Assembly (NCBI RefSeq): GCF_000203795.2
Contig: NW_006281110.1
Coordinates: 735,347 to 772,846, forward strand
Source of the DNA: Batrachochytrium dendrobatidis JAM81
Lineage: Eukaryota > Chytridiomycota > Chytridiomycetes > Rhizophydiales
Reading direction: 5' to 3'
Length of the DNA stretch: 37,500 bases
The notes under the pieces were generated by a model. The model was not told the origin of the DNA, searched no databases, and saw nothing but the letters and a program-made list of their open reading frames with translations. Of the stretch, positions 9,839 to 20,925 are shown one piece after another. How positions within the stretch are numbered: the first letter of the stretch is position 1; every line of letters starts with the position of its first letter. A program made the position numbers and the translations under genes.

Positions 9839-10828
9839 ATGTCTGGCCATAATACACCGATTTCAACAGCTCACTCCTTTCTCTCACTGAATACTCCAAG
9901 GGTGTCTGTGGAAGCAACAATCAATTCAGACTTACCAGGGCTCAAGACTCTGCTTGTCGAATACTTTTCTGGAGCAAGGTTGTTTGCCAAAATCCAAAGA
10001 ACAGACACCGGAATCACTCAGGCAATAGTTCAGGGACATCCGAAGCAGTTTCCCTCTTCTCTTGAATACCTCAGAGAACTGCTACAAATCAAATATGATG
10101 CTGCTATTGTTTGGGGCGAAGCGAGCGCTGTTTCCAAAGAAAGCCGATACAACTCGATCACTATTGAAGAAGCTTTACCAACTTTGGAAAGGGATCCGTC
10201 CTCGGGAGAGTTTCTGGAAAAGGAACTTGACGAAATCTCTTTTGGTGGGTCTGCTGCTACTGAAGCTTTGAAGAAAGTTGTCAAGGAAACATTCGCTAGT
10301 ATGGCAAATGCAACTACTGGTTTTGGCATTGCAAAAGGATGGATTCCCGCTGTCCCGGAAAAGCACATCACTGTCAAACGTGGAGACGAAGAATACGACT
10401 TGGAGGTTTCTACCATTTCTTCTCTCTCCGCATTGATTGAAGCAGTGCAGAAGAAATTCCCATTGGCTCTGAAAGTCAAGAAACTCTACCGCTTGCACGA
10501 AGAAACTCCAATCGTTGTGACTGGTGTGAAAGACCTGCGCCAAGGATATTTGTATTATGTCCTGGCAGGTTTCGAAGAGCTTCCCAAGAAGCAGACCACC
10601 AAGTTCACAACAATGGAGGAGTTCTTTGACAAGTTGAAGATTCAACAAGAACTGGATGATGATGAAATTCAGCTTATCAAGGACTGTCTTGGAAAACAGA
10701 AAGTCAAATTCACCCAATTGATGGCCACTGGCGATCTGGCATTGACTGATGAGAAGCTCAAAGAAATTGGAATCTCTCAATTGGGTTTAAGAACAGCAGT
10801 TCTATTAGTTATTAAAGGCAATCGATAA
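9839..10828 (+). CDS. Ubiquitin/doublecortin-like plus SAM-like domain protein
   Basis: An intact 329-residue frame from ATG 9839 (MSGHNTPISTAHSFL), with no frameshift, in contrast to its neighbours. The N-terminal 165 residues are unrecognised. Residues about 175-247 (ITVKRGDEEYDLE to GYLYYVLAG) have the beta-grasp spacing of doublecortin/ubiquitin-like domains, with VKKLYRLHEETPIVV in the middle. Residues about 258-327 (MEEFFDKLKIQQELDDDE to LGLRTAVLLVIKG) look like a SAM domain ending in the usual LG-R-LL helix. Such pairs usually mediate protein-protein contacts; no enzyme motif is visible. The ATG lies 65 bp from the repeat end at 9773, and the short leader contains CTTTCCTTCCAG, which could be a splice acceptor of a 5' intron. 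Domain calls are from pattern only and the role is unknown. Confidence 0.7.
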   Translation: MSGHNTPISTAHSFLSLNTPRVSVEATINSDLPGLKTLLVEYFSGARLFAKIQRTDTGITQAIVQGHPKQFPSSLEYLRELLQIKYDAAIVWGEASAVSKESRYNSITIEEALPTLERDPSSGEFLEKELDEISFGGSAATEALKKVVKETFASMANATTGFGIAKGWIPAVPEKHITVKRGDEEYDLEVSTISSLSALIEAVQKKFPLALKVKKLYRLHEETPIVVTGVKDLRQGYLYYVLAGFEELPKKQTTKFTTMEEFFDKLKIQQELDDDEIQLIKDCLGKQKVKFTQLMATGDLALTDEKLKEIGISQLGLRTAVLLVIKGNR

Positions 10829-11103
10829 AATCCTTGATGTAAATTGAATTTACTTGATAACATTGCTTAATCGTTTTTATTCATATCCAACCCATCCAAT
10901 ACATAATTCAATTTACTCACCAAATGCCACTCATCTCCCAACTGACTTTGTAAAGTAGTATTGCTTTTCGGTCAATATTCTTATCCGATAATCTATGCAA
11001 ACAATCGGATATGCTATTTTTCATTGAGATTGACACTGCATATTGTGAATTGATCAAGACCTGGTCGAATGGCAAAAGTCTTGGTCTTATAATGATTGGA
11101 AAT

Positions 11104-11166
11104 ATTACAATTGTAATTTTGAGGCTCTTACATTATTACAATTGTAATTCCGAGTTTACAATTGTA
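11104..11166. promoter_or_regulatory. Three copies of a palindrome, ATTACAATTGTAAT
   Basis: ATTACAATTGTAAT occurs exactly at 11104-11117 and 11135-11148, and its core ACAATTGTA again at 11158-11166. Each is a perfect palindrome. They sit just before the coding-like block starting near 11170, which suggests a cluster of dimeric-protein binding sites, though no regulator is known. Confidence 0.45.
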
Positions 11167-11169
11167 GTT

Positions 11170-11990
11170 TCCATTGTTTACTACAAATGTCAGCAGATTA
11201 CAGCCTGGATCAGAAGAGTTGCTGCTTTTAATGATGCTGATTTGTCAGAAGAGCTCAATTTGATCAACAAGAATTCATTCAATGCATTTGCTAGGGCAAT
11301 CAGTCGCACACGTCGTCCCGAACTGGACTCTCATATTCACAGAAATGGTGCGTATGAACCACATCCCCACGCAGATACAATCAATTTACTGATTTCTATT
11401 GGAGAGTCTACACTGTCTGCGATCAATTCAGAAATACCTGTTAGCCCTGTCCCTTACGCAGTCAGTCCTTATATGTATGTCAATGCCAGAATCAAGATCT
11501 TGACCTGACGAATAAACATATACACGTCAGAACTACTAAACAAGAATCGTGTAATGGACCGATGCCGAGATATTTGCAAATCAGACAATTCATTGGCCAA
11601 AACCTGCTTGCTCTCAAAGGCTGCTTTCCAAATCAGGAGTTTGTTGATTACACTCGGCAAATGTTCAAATGGAATCACACAATGTGCCATTTGTACATTG
11701 CGTATTATCGGTTTCTGATTGACTATCCAGTGTTTGTGTACTCTGGCTTGCCTTGAACTACCATTTGCAATGAATGCATTCGCTGGAGGAGATGACTGGA
11801 TAGCGAGGAAGCAAATGCTTTACCAATATCCGATTATTCGTCGTCTTCATTCTGGAAGGGAACTTTACCACCTTATCGAGAAAAGGAATATGAACCAAGC
11901 GAATCTCCATCCAGCTTTCATTCGTTTGAGGAGGAACCTGTGGGCGAAGGTGTAGCAACTGGAAGCGAAATGGTTATTTCAACAAGTCTC
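11170..11990 (+). pseudogene. Decayed coding blocks, family not recognised
   Basis: A coding-like block runs to the stop at 11506-11508 (TAWIRRVAAFNDADLSEELN and on to PYAVSPYMYV). A second follows in another frame (about 11562-11756, RYLQIRQFIGQNLLALKG), and a third ends near 12008 with a Ser/Glu-rich tail (EYEPSESPSSFHSFEEEP). No in-frame ATG precedes the first block, so it may be an internal exon or a relic. The block converges on the minus-strand integrase cassette beginning at 12022 and may belong to the same element. I do not recognise a domain. Confidence 0.4.
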
Positions 11991-12021
11991 AGCAATCTAA
12001 ACATTTGAATAAATGAAATAC

Positions 12022-12246
12022 TCAGTTCTTGATAGACTTTTTATACTTTTTCAATCTTTCCCTTTCGGCTTCTGCATTTGAGGCATAGTAGTCTCTGTAA
12101 CGTTTTTGTTCAACTTCCTTATTATGAGAATAGTATTCACGATACCATTTCCTTAATTGGTCTTGTTCTTGAGATGAATAAGCATCCCAATTCCTGATGT
12201 ATTGTAAGTAGTCCTTGTAATTTCTAATTGAGCTGATGGGTGTCAT
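12022..12246 (-). CDS. Small charged helical protein linked to the integrase
   Basis: A 74-residue frame starting MTPISSIRNYKDYLQYIRNW and ending in a Lys/Glu/Arg-rich helix (YYASNAEAERERLKKYKKS). It follows the integrase tail on the same strand by 6 bp. A degraded relative sits in the same place after the second integrase copy at 18640-19545 (PFIDSIKNYNNYLQ near 19307), so the two units belong to one mobile cassette. Function unknown; a DNA-binding accessory role is only a guess from its charge. Confidence 0.5.
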   Translation of the reverse strand: MTPISSIRNYKDYLQYIRNWDAYSSQEQDQLRKWYREYYSHNKEVEQKRYRDYYASNAEAERERLKKYKKSIKN

Positions 12247-12252
12247 TTATTG

Positions 12253-13286
12253 TTACTCTAGAAAATAAGTTGCTCCAAATGTCTTTGTCTTTCTATTGGT
12301 TGGGCCTTGAACTCTTGCCAGTTCTTGTAATTCTCTCTTGTTACGACGCTCCTTGTTTGTCATTGTCGGCTCTCTGTGTCTCGGTTCAATCAAAAAGGTC
12401 TCCGTTCCTTCAACTCTCTCGAGTTCATAGTATTTGTAAGACTTTCCAAGAACATTGCCGTTATCATCTGAAATTGAGAAAGAGTATCCGTTCCCACTGA
12501 CAACCGTATAGATGCCGTTGCTGTACTTTGACACATATCCTTTCCTGAATGTTTGTTTACCTTTGAGTATCCGAACACGATCTCCAACCTTAATTCAATG
12601 CTTGGTAATTTTTACTTTCATTGAACCATTTAATGGATTCTTTAGATACATTGATTCAGGAATATCATTTACACCACGGTGATAAGTGTGGTTGTAATTG
12701 AATACAATGTCTTCCAAGACATCAATGTATCTATTTGATTTCCTTGATTCTTGATAACGAGCAATGATATTCTCCAATGTTCTGTTGAATCGTTCAATCA
12801 ATCCTTGTATATTGTGATCACCCACATTCACAGTGATGTGACGAACACCTTTTGCTTGCAGTAAGCTTTGGAAGTTGTTGTTTAAAAACTCTGTGCCATT
12901 ATCGCTTTGAATAAGAATAGGCTTTTGCACGTCAAGTATCACTCTCATTGCATCTGTAGTATCTGATTTCTTTTCATCGCCACCACAAATGATTTCCTAC
13001 TAAATACATCTATTGCACACAGGAGATACTTGTATCCGGAATTCCATCTTGAATATTTAGACAAGTCAATCAAATCCACCTGCCATTGGTCATTGACTGA
13101 ATAAACAGTTATGGGGCTGAATGCTGGCTTTCTTCGTGATTCTTTATGAAGTTGGTGAACTTCTTGCTGGTCAAGAAACTTTATGATTTGCGAGATTGGA
13201 AGCTGTTTGTTCAGTTTCAGGTATAATCTCTGCGCTGAAATGAGGCCACTCTTGGGACTGTAATACAATTCGTAAAGCTTATCCAT
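12253..13286 (-). pseudogene. Maverick/Polinton-like DDE integrase, broken
   Basis: The minus strand from ATG 13286 encodes an integrase. The N-terminal region (MDKLYELYYSPKSGLISAQR) and the motif HQLHKESRRKPAF are followed by the catalytic core: Asp in WQVDLIDLSKY, Asp in LIQSDNGTEFL and Glu in GLIERFNRTLENI, so the DDE triad is present. A C-terminal SH3-like segment follows (IKVGDRVRILKG, then KYSNGIYTVVSGNGYSFSI). Two lesions break it: a frame change in the overlap at 12945-12948, after VVAMK, and an in-frame TGA at 12595-12597 between core and SH3-like region. The header and the SH3-like tail resemble Maverick/Polinton integrases more than retroviral ones, but no polymerase, ATPase or capsid gene is recognisable here. 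It is therefore at best a fragment of such an element. A second copy lies at 18640-19545. Confidence 0.72.
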
Positions 13287-13359
13287 AACCTAAAATAAGA
13301 AATCATTTTTTTACAATTCAGCTGAAAGTGTTTCAAAACCGACTCGGAGTCGTTTATCA

Positions 13360-13542
13360 TTAAACAATTTCATTCCGGTCTTTGTTAGAGAATACGTATT
13401 CATCTGGTTGTAGTCCATGATTTTTTACATCAAAAATATGAATCTTGCAAAATCGATATGAATTGTTGCTATTAAAACCATTTACTACGCTACCACTGTT
13501 ATTTCCAAAGCTGTTGAGTTGATTGAAATCGTAACTAACCAA
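13360..13542 (-). other. Small coding-like fragment upstream of the integrase
   Basis: A minus-strand open stretch of about 60 codons with Asn/Ser-rich sequence then FCKIHIFDVKNHGLQPDEYV. It has no ATG near its start except by extending. A CGACTCGGAGTCG palindrome (near 13340) lies just beyond its stop. It may be the 3' end of another gene of the integrase-bearing element. Not recognised. Confidence 0.3.
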
Positions 13543-14173
13543 ATCTACTGAAATATGTCCAACAAAACAATCATGTCAATCATGTCGAATGTGATTTATT
13601 GATCAGCTATCCATGAGCCATGAACAATGAACGATGATAAATAGAATGAAACTTTGCGGCTTTGATTTGAACATTGGCAACTATGCAAGTTGGTTTCAAG
13701 TTTACTGTGTGCATTGACACATGGTCACACATTGACAGATCAACAGATTACAGCTAGCGACAATCTGAATCAACTTTGGATGATATATATTTATATTTCA
13801 ACAACCATTTCAACATGGTTTGAATTGCTCGGACAAATCAAATACATGACCAATTGAACAATCAGTCAAATATTTGGTATACAATGACAGTATATGCTGT
13901 AGTGATGGATTGTATATGTGATGACAACTATCCATGATCAGGGTGACAATCTGACACTACCTGATTACTGAATACATCACCGCAATTGGAAATATCAACG
14001 CAGCATAATACCGAGGTTGATTATACACCAACAGCGATGCTTGTATATTGATCTACCCTACGGTGTGTTTTTGGCTTTGCCCACCCTACACGGTGCATTT
14101 GTGTTTTATAAATATCCATTTGAAAAGTGCTGATTGTCACCCTTGAAACTGCCGTTGTTATAAAACAGCAGTC
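13543..14173. other. Intergenic DNA and promoter of the aspartyl protease
   Basis: No gene seen to about 14040. From 14041 there are two related words (CCTACGGTGTGTTTTTGGC and CCTACACGGTGCATTTGTG) and TTTATAAATAT near 14105, a plausible TATA element about 65 bp upstream of the ATG at 14174. Confidence 0.4.
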
Positions 14174-15808
14174 ATGTACCGGATTCAACCCATTTTCATT
14201 ATAATACTCGATACAATGCTGATTACTCTAGAATGCATTCTACTTGCGCTACAGACGGTTTCTGCAGTTCGACTTGCATTAGAATCACCAATTGGAACTA
14301 CCAGTCAATCAAACAATAGACTGTCAAAGCGATCACCCGTTGTGTTGGATGGTGATATCACAAAATGCTACACAATTAAAGTCAATGTTGATGGAGTCAA
14401 TGTATGTATCATGTCATGCCATTTATTGTAGTTTGATATCAACTTGCACCACGTTGAATCAATCTCACTTGTTTAAAATAGTTGGGTTTGCAAGTCGATT
14501 CATCAATGGCTGATATAGTCGTACCACTTCCTAGTTCAAGCAACGATGTAGGTTTGACTCCGCAACACACTCCAAGTGGGGAACCCGTTACTATAGATTA
14601 CAAAGGCGAAGAGTATAATGGAGTTACATCCACAGCCGATGTGACGATTCCGGGTACTAGGATAACTGACATTGATTTACCAGTAATAGCAGTTGGTATC
14701 GATTCAATGCTCAATGGAGTATTTGGGTTCGGCAATTCCTTGTTGTCAAATCATCATCCACAAACCACTGCAATGGATGCTTTGTACAATGGTGGTATTA
14801 TTCCCAATAACGAGGTTAGTCTTCAACTATGTCCGTATGAAATGACTTCAAATAGCTTCATCAATATAGGAAACACGGACGTAACTGCAAAATGCGGAAC
14901 GGATGGAACAAGTGTTGCATGGGTAAAGTCACCATCAGACGATCAATTTACTGTCAACATCAAAAGTATACTAGTCAATGACGAACCAGTGGAGCTGCCC
15001 GAGGAATTCCAAAAAACAATAATGGAAAATGGACGTACTTTGTACTCGAGTGTGGAAACATGCTTTTTATATATGCGTTTTCCTGAAGTAGTCGTGGCAG
15101 CGTTGGTTGACGCTATTCTTGATAGTGGTGCGATCACTGTCAACATTAATATATTTAGTGACAAACTCGGAAAAGTAATGGTTAAAAAAATATTTTCGCA
15201 ATGCTTGAATCCGGTTTTGATATCGATTGGGACAAGCTGCCAACACTTTCAATTACAATGTTTGTTCAAACCCCCGTAACTGATTCCAATCGCAATTCTG
15301 TTGTAACAATCAAATTGGGTCCTCGAGACTATATACAGAGAGTTGATTCTAAACATGGTAAATATTTGACAATTGTATGTAATGTGTTGTTGGATTAACC
15401 TGACTAATGTACATGTTGGATTATAGTTAGATTTGATATAGAAGTTGGTCCAAATGACAATGCAATTCTTGGTATTCCATTTATGGCCCAACTTGGATTG
15501 ACATTTGATCGAGCACATAAACGCATTGGGTTTGGTCCTGGATGTGGATGCGAAGTCGCGACTAGCAAATATCCTACTATTTCGAATGGTTATCGAGTGC
15601 TCTGGCCATCATCACAGTAAGTTGTTTGATATTGATGTGTGGATTGATATTGATGATGAATTTGGTGCATAGTGTTAGATTGCCTGAACAACCAAGTACT
15701 TCAGGTTCAGATGGTACATCTACTCTTAGGAGATCATTGTCGCAACTTGGTAGTGCTCTCTGTGGTAGTAGACGACCAAAGTTTAATTACAAGAAATTTG
15801 AGGACTAA
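14174..15808 (+). pseudogene. Secreted-type aspartyl protease (A1 family), active-site motifs lost
   Basis: Four exons join by GT-AG introns: 14174-14401, 14482-15357, 15427-15616 and 15673-15808 (introns 80, 69 and 56 bp). The N-terminus is hydrophobic and signal-like (ILDTMLITLECILLALQTVS), followed by a dibasic SKRSP that could be a propeptide site. The pepsin-type fold is clear from GLQVDSSMADIVVPLP, the flap-side region, and the C-terminal ILGIPFMAQLGLTFDRAHKR with IGFGPGC. Both catalytic motifs are altered. The first DSG(S/T) reads DSSM (about 14497), and the second DSGT position reads SVET (about 15046) with no Asp. A frame change also occurs near 15183-15200, at a run of seven A, so exon 2 is not a single frame. 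AATAAA follows the stop at 15819. Such proteases are expanded in Batrachochytrium as secreted enzymes; this copy should be inactive. Confidence 0.75.
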
Positions 15809-17209
15809 CAGATATATCAATAAAACTGGTTATATGTTGCATGGATGGTGATCCTGATTATTTATAGTTGGTATGATGTACGTTAGGACTCTTGGTGTTA
15901 GCAATCATCAACTACAACTGATCAAGTAGTTGTGCCTGAAAACACTCACCACACTGTCAAGAGTCACAAACAGACTCACAATAAACTCGACTGAATACAA
16001 TTCATTAGTGACAAAGTGATATTATATGTATTTTTAATGTGGTGTGTCCATGTTTGATTGTGTGATATGTTCAAGCCGTGCATGTATTGGATCAGTCCAG
16101 TGTGTATCGTAGTTGTTTAATACACGATGATCACGCATACTATTGTATTGGTAATACATGGTATTGATTGAATACACATCATGATCGCACAGCTCGATCA
16201 CGATCCAATTGACACAAACAGTCGAGTCGTGTAGTTTGGGTTCAGCTTGACACATTTGTATTGTCAATCGGACAAAACATCAAAAGTGAATCAAGATCAA
16301 CTGAAACAACCAACAGACTGGATCTAGTATGTGTAGTCACACTGGGTTGCATATACTGATCACAGTAAACAACTCGAGTGTCATTTTACTGATTGTGGTT
16401 ATGGGAACATGCCAGTGTTTGATACATGCAGCGTTACAATGATGGGTCAGCAACAATGTGATGGAACTAGATGAGTAATACCAAAACCATGTCAAGAATA
16501 TGTGATATAACAACAACTTGCAGCCATATTGATGTAAATGGACCACTAAATAACAGTGTTGACATGCAAACAACAGTTGTATTACTGACATGTGTCATGA
16601 TTGTTGTTGAACTAGATTGCGATCGTATCCGTGATTCAAAATACAACAAATGTGTACAGAGTTGTATTGACAACATTGACAGTCAAACACAATACATGAA
16701 TGTGGGTTCAAACTTGGTGATCGTACAATGTATGATTACTAAAAGTGCACAAAGTGTAGATTCAACACTACAGTCTGATTGTGTGTCATATGATGGTTGT
16801 TGTATACCAAACACACAATACAGTCAATGTGTAGTAACCATTGTATGTTGCAATGCATAACACAGTCACTGCACGATGAATACTGTTGTAAAACAAAGCG
16901 TTTGCGGCCACACAACACTCATGAAGGGTGTGCTTTTCAATATACCTGATCAAAGGGTCGTAAAGGCATAATTTAATCGGCATGATCATCAAATTGATCA
17001 ATATAATATTATGATTAGGGAGCAGCATACTATGGTTTGATATTGGCCCACTACAAGCAATCAAATAACCCTGTGTCGTTGGTTAACCTAAAAGGGTTGG
17101 TTTGCTATACAAAACATACAAATACAACCGAGTATGTTCAGTTTTATAATCAACACCAGTCTCGACACTCTACTTTTGTATTAATTGTTTAAACACACTG
17201 ACCAATCTG
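15809..17209. other. Intergenic DNA
   Basis: No supported gene. The stretch 16471-16860 is open but lacks any domain. Near the end, AGGGTGTG (16925-16932) is the reverse complement of CACACCCT found upstream of the other secreted gene (25973-25980). TTTTATAATC near 17141 may be a TATA element for the gene at 17210. Confidence 0.4.
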
Positions 17210-18346
17210 ATGAAATTGGTTGATATTTTATTCGTACTGACTGCAGCAGCAACCACTAATGCAATACTAATCCCGACTAATAACAATGGTTCACCCAAAG
17301 CATCAGTCACTTCGAGTCAAGCGTCTGGCCCAACCAATGAGCCTAATCCAGGCACTTCAGATGAATATCAGCAAGACATAATTGATGCAACTAATTTAAG
17401 CATTTTCGACGAAGACTGGAAATACCTATTTGATTTGATTGATCCAAACACTTCCAATGAAGACTGGCAAAATACGGTGAATCAACCCAGTTCAAGCACT
17501 TTCAGTCAAGTATCTGGTACAGCTGATGAACACGGTTCAAGTATTTCCAAACAAGACCAACAACAATCGATGGATCAACCCAGTCCGAGCACTCCCAAAC
17601 GAAGTCGAAAACGGCCGATTGATGAACCCGGTTCAAACATTTCCAAGCAAGACCAACAACAATCGATGAATCAACCCGGTCCGAGTGCTTCAAAACAAAG
17701 TCGGAAACAATCAACTGATGAACCCGGTCTCGTATTTCCCGACAAATACTGGCAACGCCTAATAGATGAAGTCAATTCAGACACTTTTGAAGACTGGCAA
17801 GAATTGTTTGATATAGCTGGTTTAAATACTCCCAGTCAAGTTTCTGACCCAATTGATCAAGTCGGTCCAAACACATCCGACCAAGACCAACAACAACCAG
17901 CTGATCAACCCAGTTCAGGTATTCCCAACCAAACCCAGCAACACCTAATGGATGCAACTGGCCCAAGTACTTCCAGTCAAGACCAACAACAACCAATGGG
18001 CGAAAGCGAGTCTGCCAATACTGTTTCAAATCAAATAGCTGGATTATGCGAAAAATATCAAAGTACCTTTAATCGTATAAAGCAAAAGCTTGTAGAGTCT
18101 AAAGAAATACGAGAGAAAAAACTCAAAGAATATTGTGATTATAAAGCCATTGGATTCGAACAATGGTCAGCGCTAGAAAGAGGAGAAGATATATCTGGAT
18201 CAAGGTACAGTCCAGACACTGAAAAGAAATTGAAAAAAGAGTATGCAATGACAGGCAAAAAGGTGTGGGAGTTAAGGTATCAATTGAAAAGGTTTATGAA
18301 AAGGCATGGTTTGAAATTCGAAGAACTGGGTTTGGATTTGGATTGA
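17210..18346 (+). CDS. Secreted repeat protein with charged helical C-terminal domain
   Basis: An uninterrupted single-exon frame of 378 residues. The N-terminus MKLVDILFVLTAAATTNA is a signal peptide with likely cleavage after Ala18 or nearby. Residues about 25-285 are low-complexity and built on units of about 20 residues such as SKQDQQQSMDQPSPSTPK and SKQDQQQSMNQPGPSASK, rich in Gln, Ser, Pro and Asp. Residues about 285-378 form a charged, mostly helical domain (LCEKYQSTFNRIKQKLVESK, YCDYKAIGFEQWSALERG, then VWELRYQLKRFMKRHGLKFE). A signal plus variable repeats plus conserved helical tail is typical of lineage-specific secreted families in Batrachochytrium; function unknown. Variation in repeat number between strains is likely from the near-identical units at 17545-17700. 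AATAAA lies at 18372. Confidence 0.8.
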   Translation: MKLVDILFVLTAAATTNAILIPTNNNGSPKASVTSSQASGPTNEPNPGTSDEYQQDIIDATNLSIFDEDWKYLFDLIDPNTSNEDWQNTVNQPSSSTFSQVSGTADEHGSSISKQDQQQSMDQPSPSTPKRSRKRPIDEPGSNISKQDQQQSMNQPGPSASKQSRKQSTDEPGLVFPDKYWQRLIDEVNSDTFEDWQELFDIAGLNTPSQVSDPIDQVGPNTSDQDQQQPADQPSSGIPNQTQQHLMDATGPSTSSQDQQQPMGESESANTVSNQIAGLCEKYQSTFNRIKQKLVESKEIREKKLKEYCDYKAIGFEQWSALERGEDISGSRYSPDTEKKLKKEYAMTGKKVWELRYQLKRFMKRHGLKFEELGLDLD

Positions 18347-18639
18347 TGATGTGTCGATGAATTTGATTTTGAATAAATTTAAACTTTCTGATGTGTTGGT
18401 ATTTGTCGAGTATTGTGAATGGGTCAACAATCATATCATTGATTGTGTATACTGTGTTGGGTATTACATCGACAGTTATTGGGTTGTTGATTGATACATT
18501 GACATGGTTTGTTCCATATACATCAATGACCTGATAACAACCAGTGTTGATTGTACATGTAACTATCAGTCAGACTTGCAATCACTTGTCAGTTGTGTGG
18601 TTGCATGATATCACCAACTGACCATGTCGTGCATTGTAC
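18347..18639. other. Intergenic DNA
   Basis: Polyadenylation region of the secreted gene, then decayed DNA grading into the second integrase relic. Nothing else recognised. Confidence 0.3.
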
Positions 18640-19545
18640 AACAAACGTATCAATACACTTGTTCAAAGTCTGTCACAAGCAAAATGTGTTTGCCATGTCA
18701 CTGTCAATGTTGGAAATCACAACAGACAATGTTTGATTGAAGGATTTAACACGTCATTACAAAACATCATTGCATTTTATCAATAATATACTAAAACTAA
18801 CCAATACGTTAATGTCTTGCAATATATTGTGTTTGACTACAATCACATCCATCATTGTGCAGTTGGTGATATTGCTGAATCAAGATATGAAAGTGATCCA
18901 TCAAGTGGTTCAATTAAAACAAACACTGCAAACCATTCAATCAATGTTGGGAATTGTGTTGGAATACTGAATGGACAAACCTTTGAGTAAAATACAAGTC
19001 AATATACAGTAATGCTGTGTATACTATGTATACTGTGGTCAGTGGAAATGATTACTCGTATCCAATTTCAGATGATGATCAAATAATTCAGACTTGCAAG
19101 TATTATGAATTTGAACACATCCAAATTGCTGAAACGTTTGTTACTGAATCTAGAAACCCAGATCCAACAATGTCAAATAAGCAGCGTCAAAACAGAAATC
19201 AATTGGATGCATTATCAGCAATTAGTGAACCTGAAAACAACAAAACATACGACATACGACATATGATAGGACATTTCAAACAACTTGTTTTCTAGAGCAA
19301 CTATAAATGCCATTCATTGACTCGATCAAAAACTACAACAATTACTTGCAATGTATCAAAATTTGGCATCCAAATTTGACATCCATATCCAGTTCAACAA
19401 CAGAAAGCGTCAAACAAGTGGTATCATGATTACTATTCACAACAACAAGCAAATTGGACAACAGCGCTGTTGCAACTATTATGCTTCAAACTCGGAATCA
19501 GAAACGGTGCAACTGAAAAAAAGTACACAAAGTCGACGAGTATAG
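18640..19545 (+). pseudogene. Second, more decayed copy of the integrase cassette
   Basis: This parallels the minus-strand cassette at 12022-13286 in the same internal order. HVTVNVGNHNRQCLIEGFN (about 18700) matches HITVNVGDHNIQGLIERFN. YVNVLQYIVFDYNH matches YIDVLEDIVFNYNH. From 19023, YTVVSGNDYSYPISDD matches YTVVSGNGYSFSISDD. PTMSNKQRQNRNQL matches PTMTNKERRNKREL, and PFIDSIKNYNNYLQ near 19307 matches the small helical protein. Many stops and substitutions make it non-functional, and the 5' half with the first catalytic Asp is not visible. It lies in opposite orientation to the first copy, about 6 kb away. Confidence 0.7.
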
Positions 19546-20925
19546 TTTATTGAATCATTCAACACCAATATCGTGTACTTGAAAATCAATGACATCAATT
19601 CCACCATCTACCAGAAACATGTTTGTTGCGGTGTGTTATTTGATGTGAATTTTGCACCAGTATGTTCATGTCTGATACAATTCATGGCTGTTATTGGACT
19701 TTGTACGACTGAACCATTGTTCAAATGTGATGATGTTTATGCCACTGTTGTAAATCGAATGGGTGCATATTGAAATACACGATATTGTTGTAATAGATTG
19801 TAGTATGTCTTGTATGCAAAATACGACAATCTCTCGAGTTTGAATTCATTGTAAATATACACCAGAAATTCATCAAACTGAACCTTTTAGTATTTTTGCT
19901 TGCTTGAAATAGCTCCAGCAAACAAACAAGCGTTTATGCAATGCACATTGTGTATGCTACACCAACAACATCATTGATGGTCAATACACACAAGTATTGT
20001 TGATGTACACTTTGAGTTCCAAGACTGTATTTTTTGTAGTGGGAAAGTCGTTGGAAAGCTGCACATTGAATTGCACTGTTTTGAGTTCCACTTTAAACAT
20101 CTGTTCAGCAATCAGTCCATACTTTTGACAAGCTCATGTATGAATGATGGTTTATCAGTGTTTTTATCAAGACACGGTAAATTGGTTCATGATCAATGAT
20201 TTGAGTTGATTTCAATGTTACTGCATTCATGACATTGAGTGCATCTGAAACAGCAACATCATCACTTGATTCGAGTTTCAAACGATAATTAATGACTGTG
20301 TTGGTCAAACTGCAGATTCACTGCTATTGGATTCAGACTCTGTAGCAAGACTTTCTGTGTGATGAAACAGCATCTGAAACTGCACCAATCGTTTGATTTC
20401 CAATAATATGAGCATCGTCCATAATAATATCATCAGCGGTTTGTGGTTCAGCATTTACCATTATACGAATCCAGTGAATATGTTGATTGTAGGTTTGTAA
20501 ACAGAGGCTACAAGCCAGCAGTGACATCGTTTGCAGACTTTTGACTTTGAAAGCATTCATAATTTCTGATGTGTTACTATCATACAGCAAGGCACATTGC
20601 AGTTGCTCACTTTGTCGACTTTTATTGGCAACCTATTATGTATCAGCCACAAATCTGATATTGCAGACTTGTAGATGCTTAAAAATGGGGTTTTCAAATT
20701 GACTTTTGAATTTGAGGATCGTGAACATATGATGGCATATTGATGGTTGTCATTATTGTCAAGTGTGTTGCAGTTGATTGAAGATGTGATGGAATGAATC
20801 AATATTCGATTGTGTTGTTTATTAACAAGAAAGTGAGTGTGTTTATAAAATAGGAGACAAGAAAGTCATGTGAATTCCAGTTCAAACGTCATTGTTGTTG
20901 GTTTTTGATTGTTAAACTATTCAGA
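19546..20925. other. Decayed DNA with unassigned minus-strand open stretches
   Basis: Minus-strand open stretches at 20105-20308, 20333-20590 and 20557-20802 lie close together in different frames and may be one decayed gene. The first includes SSDDVAVSDALNVMNAVTLK. No motif or splice structure is convincing. Confidence 0.3.

Noticed and set aside
10030..10780. Long minus-strand open frames opposite the gene at 9839
   Set aside because: They mirror the codons of the intact plus-strand gene and show no motif of their own.
16471..16860. Open stretch of 129 codons with many Cys
   Set aside because: No domain, signal peptide or splice support; built from the same CAAT/TGTG words as the surrounding decayed DNA, so probably a chance open frame.
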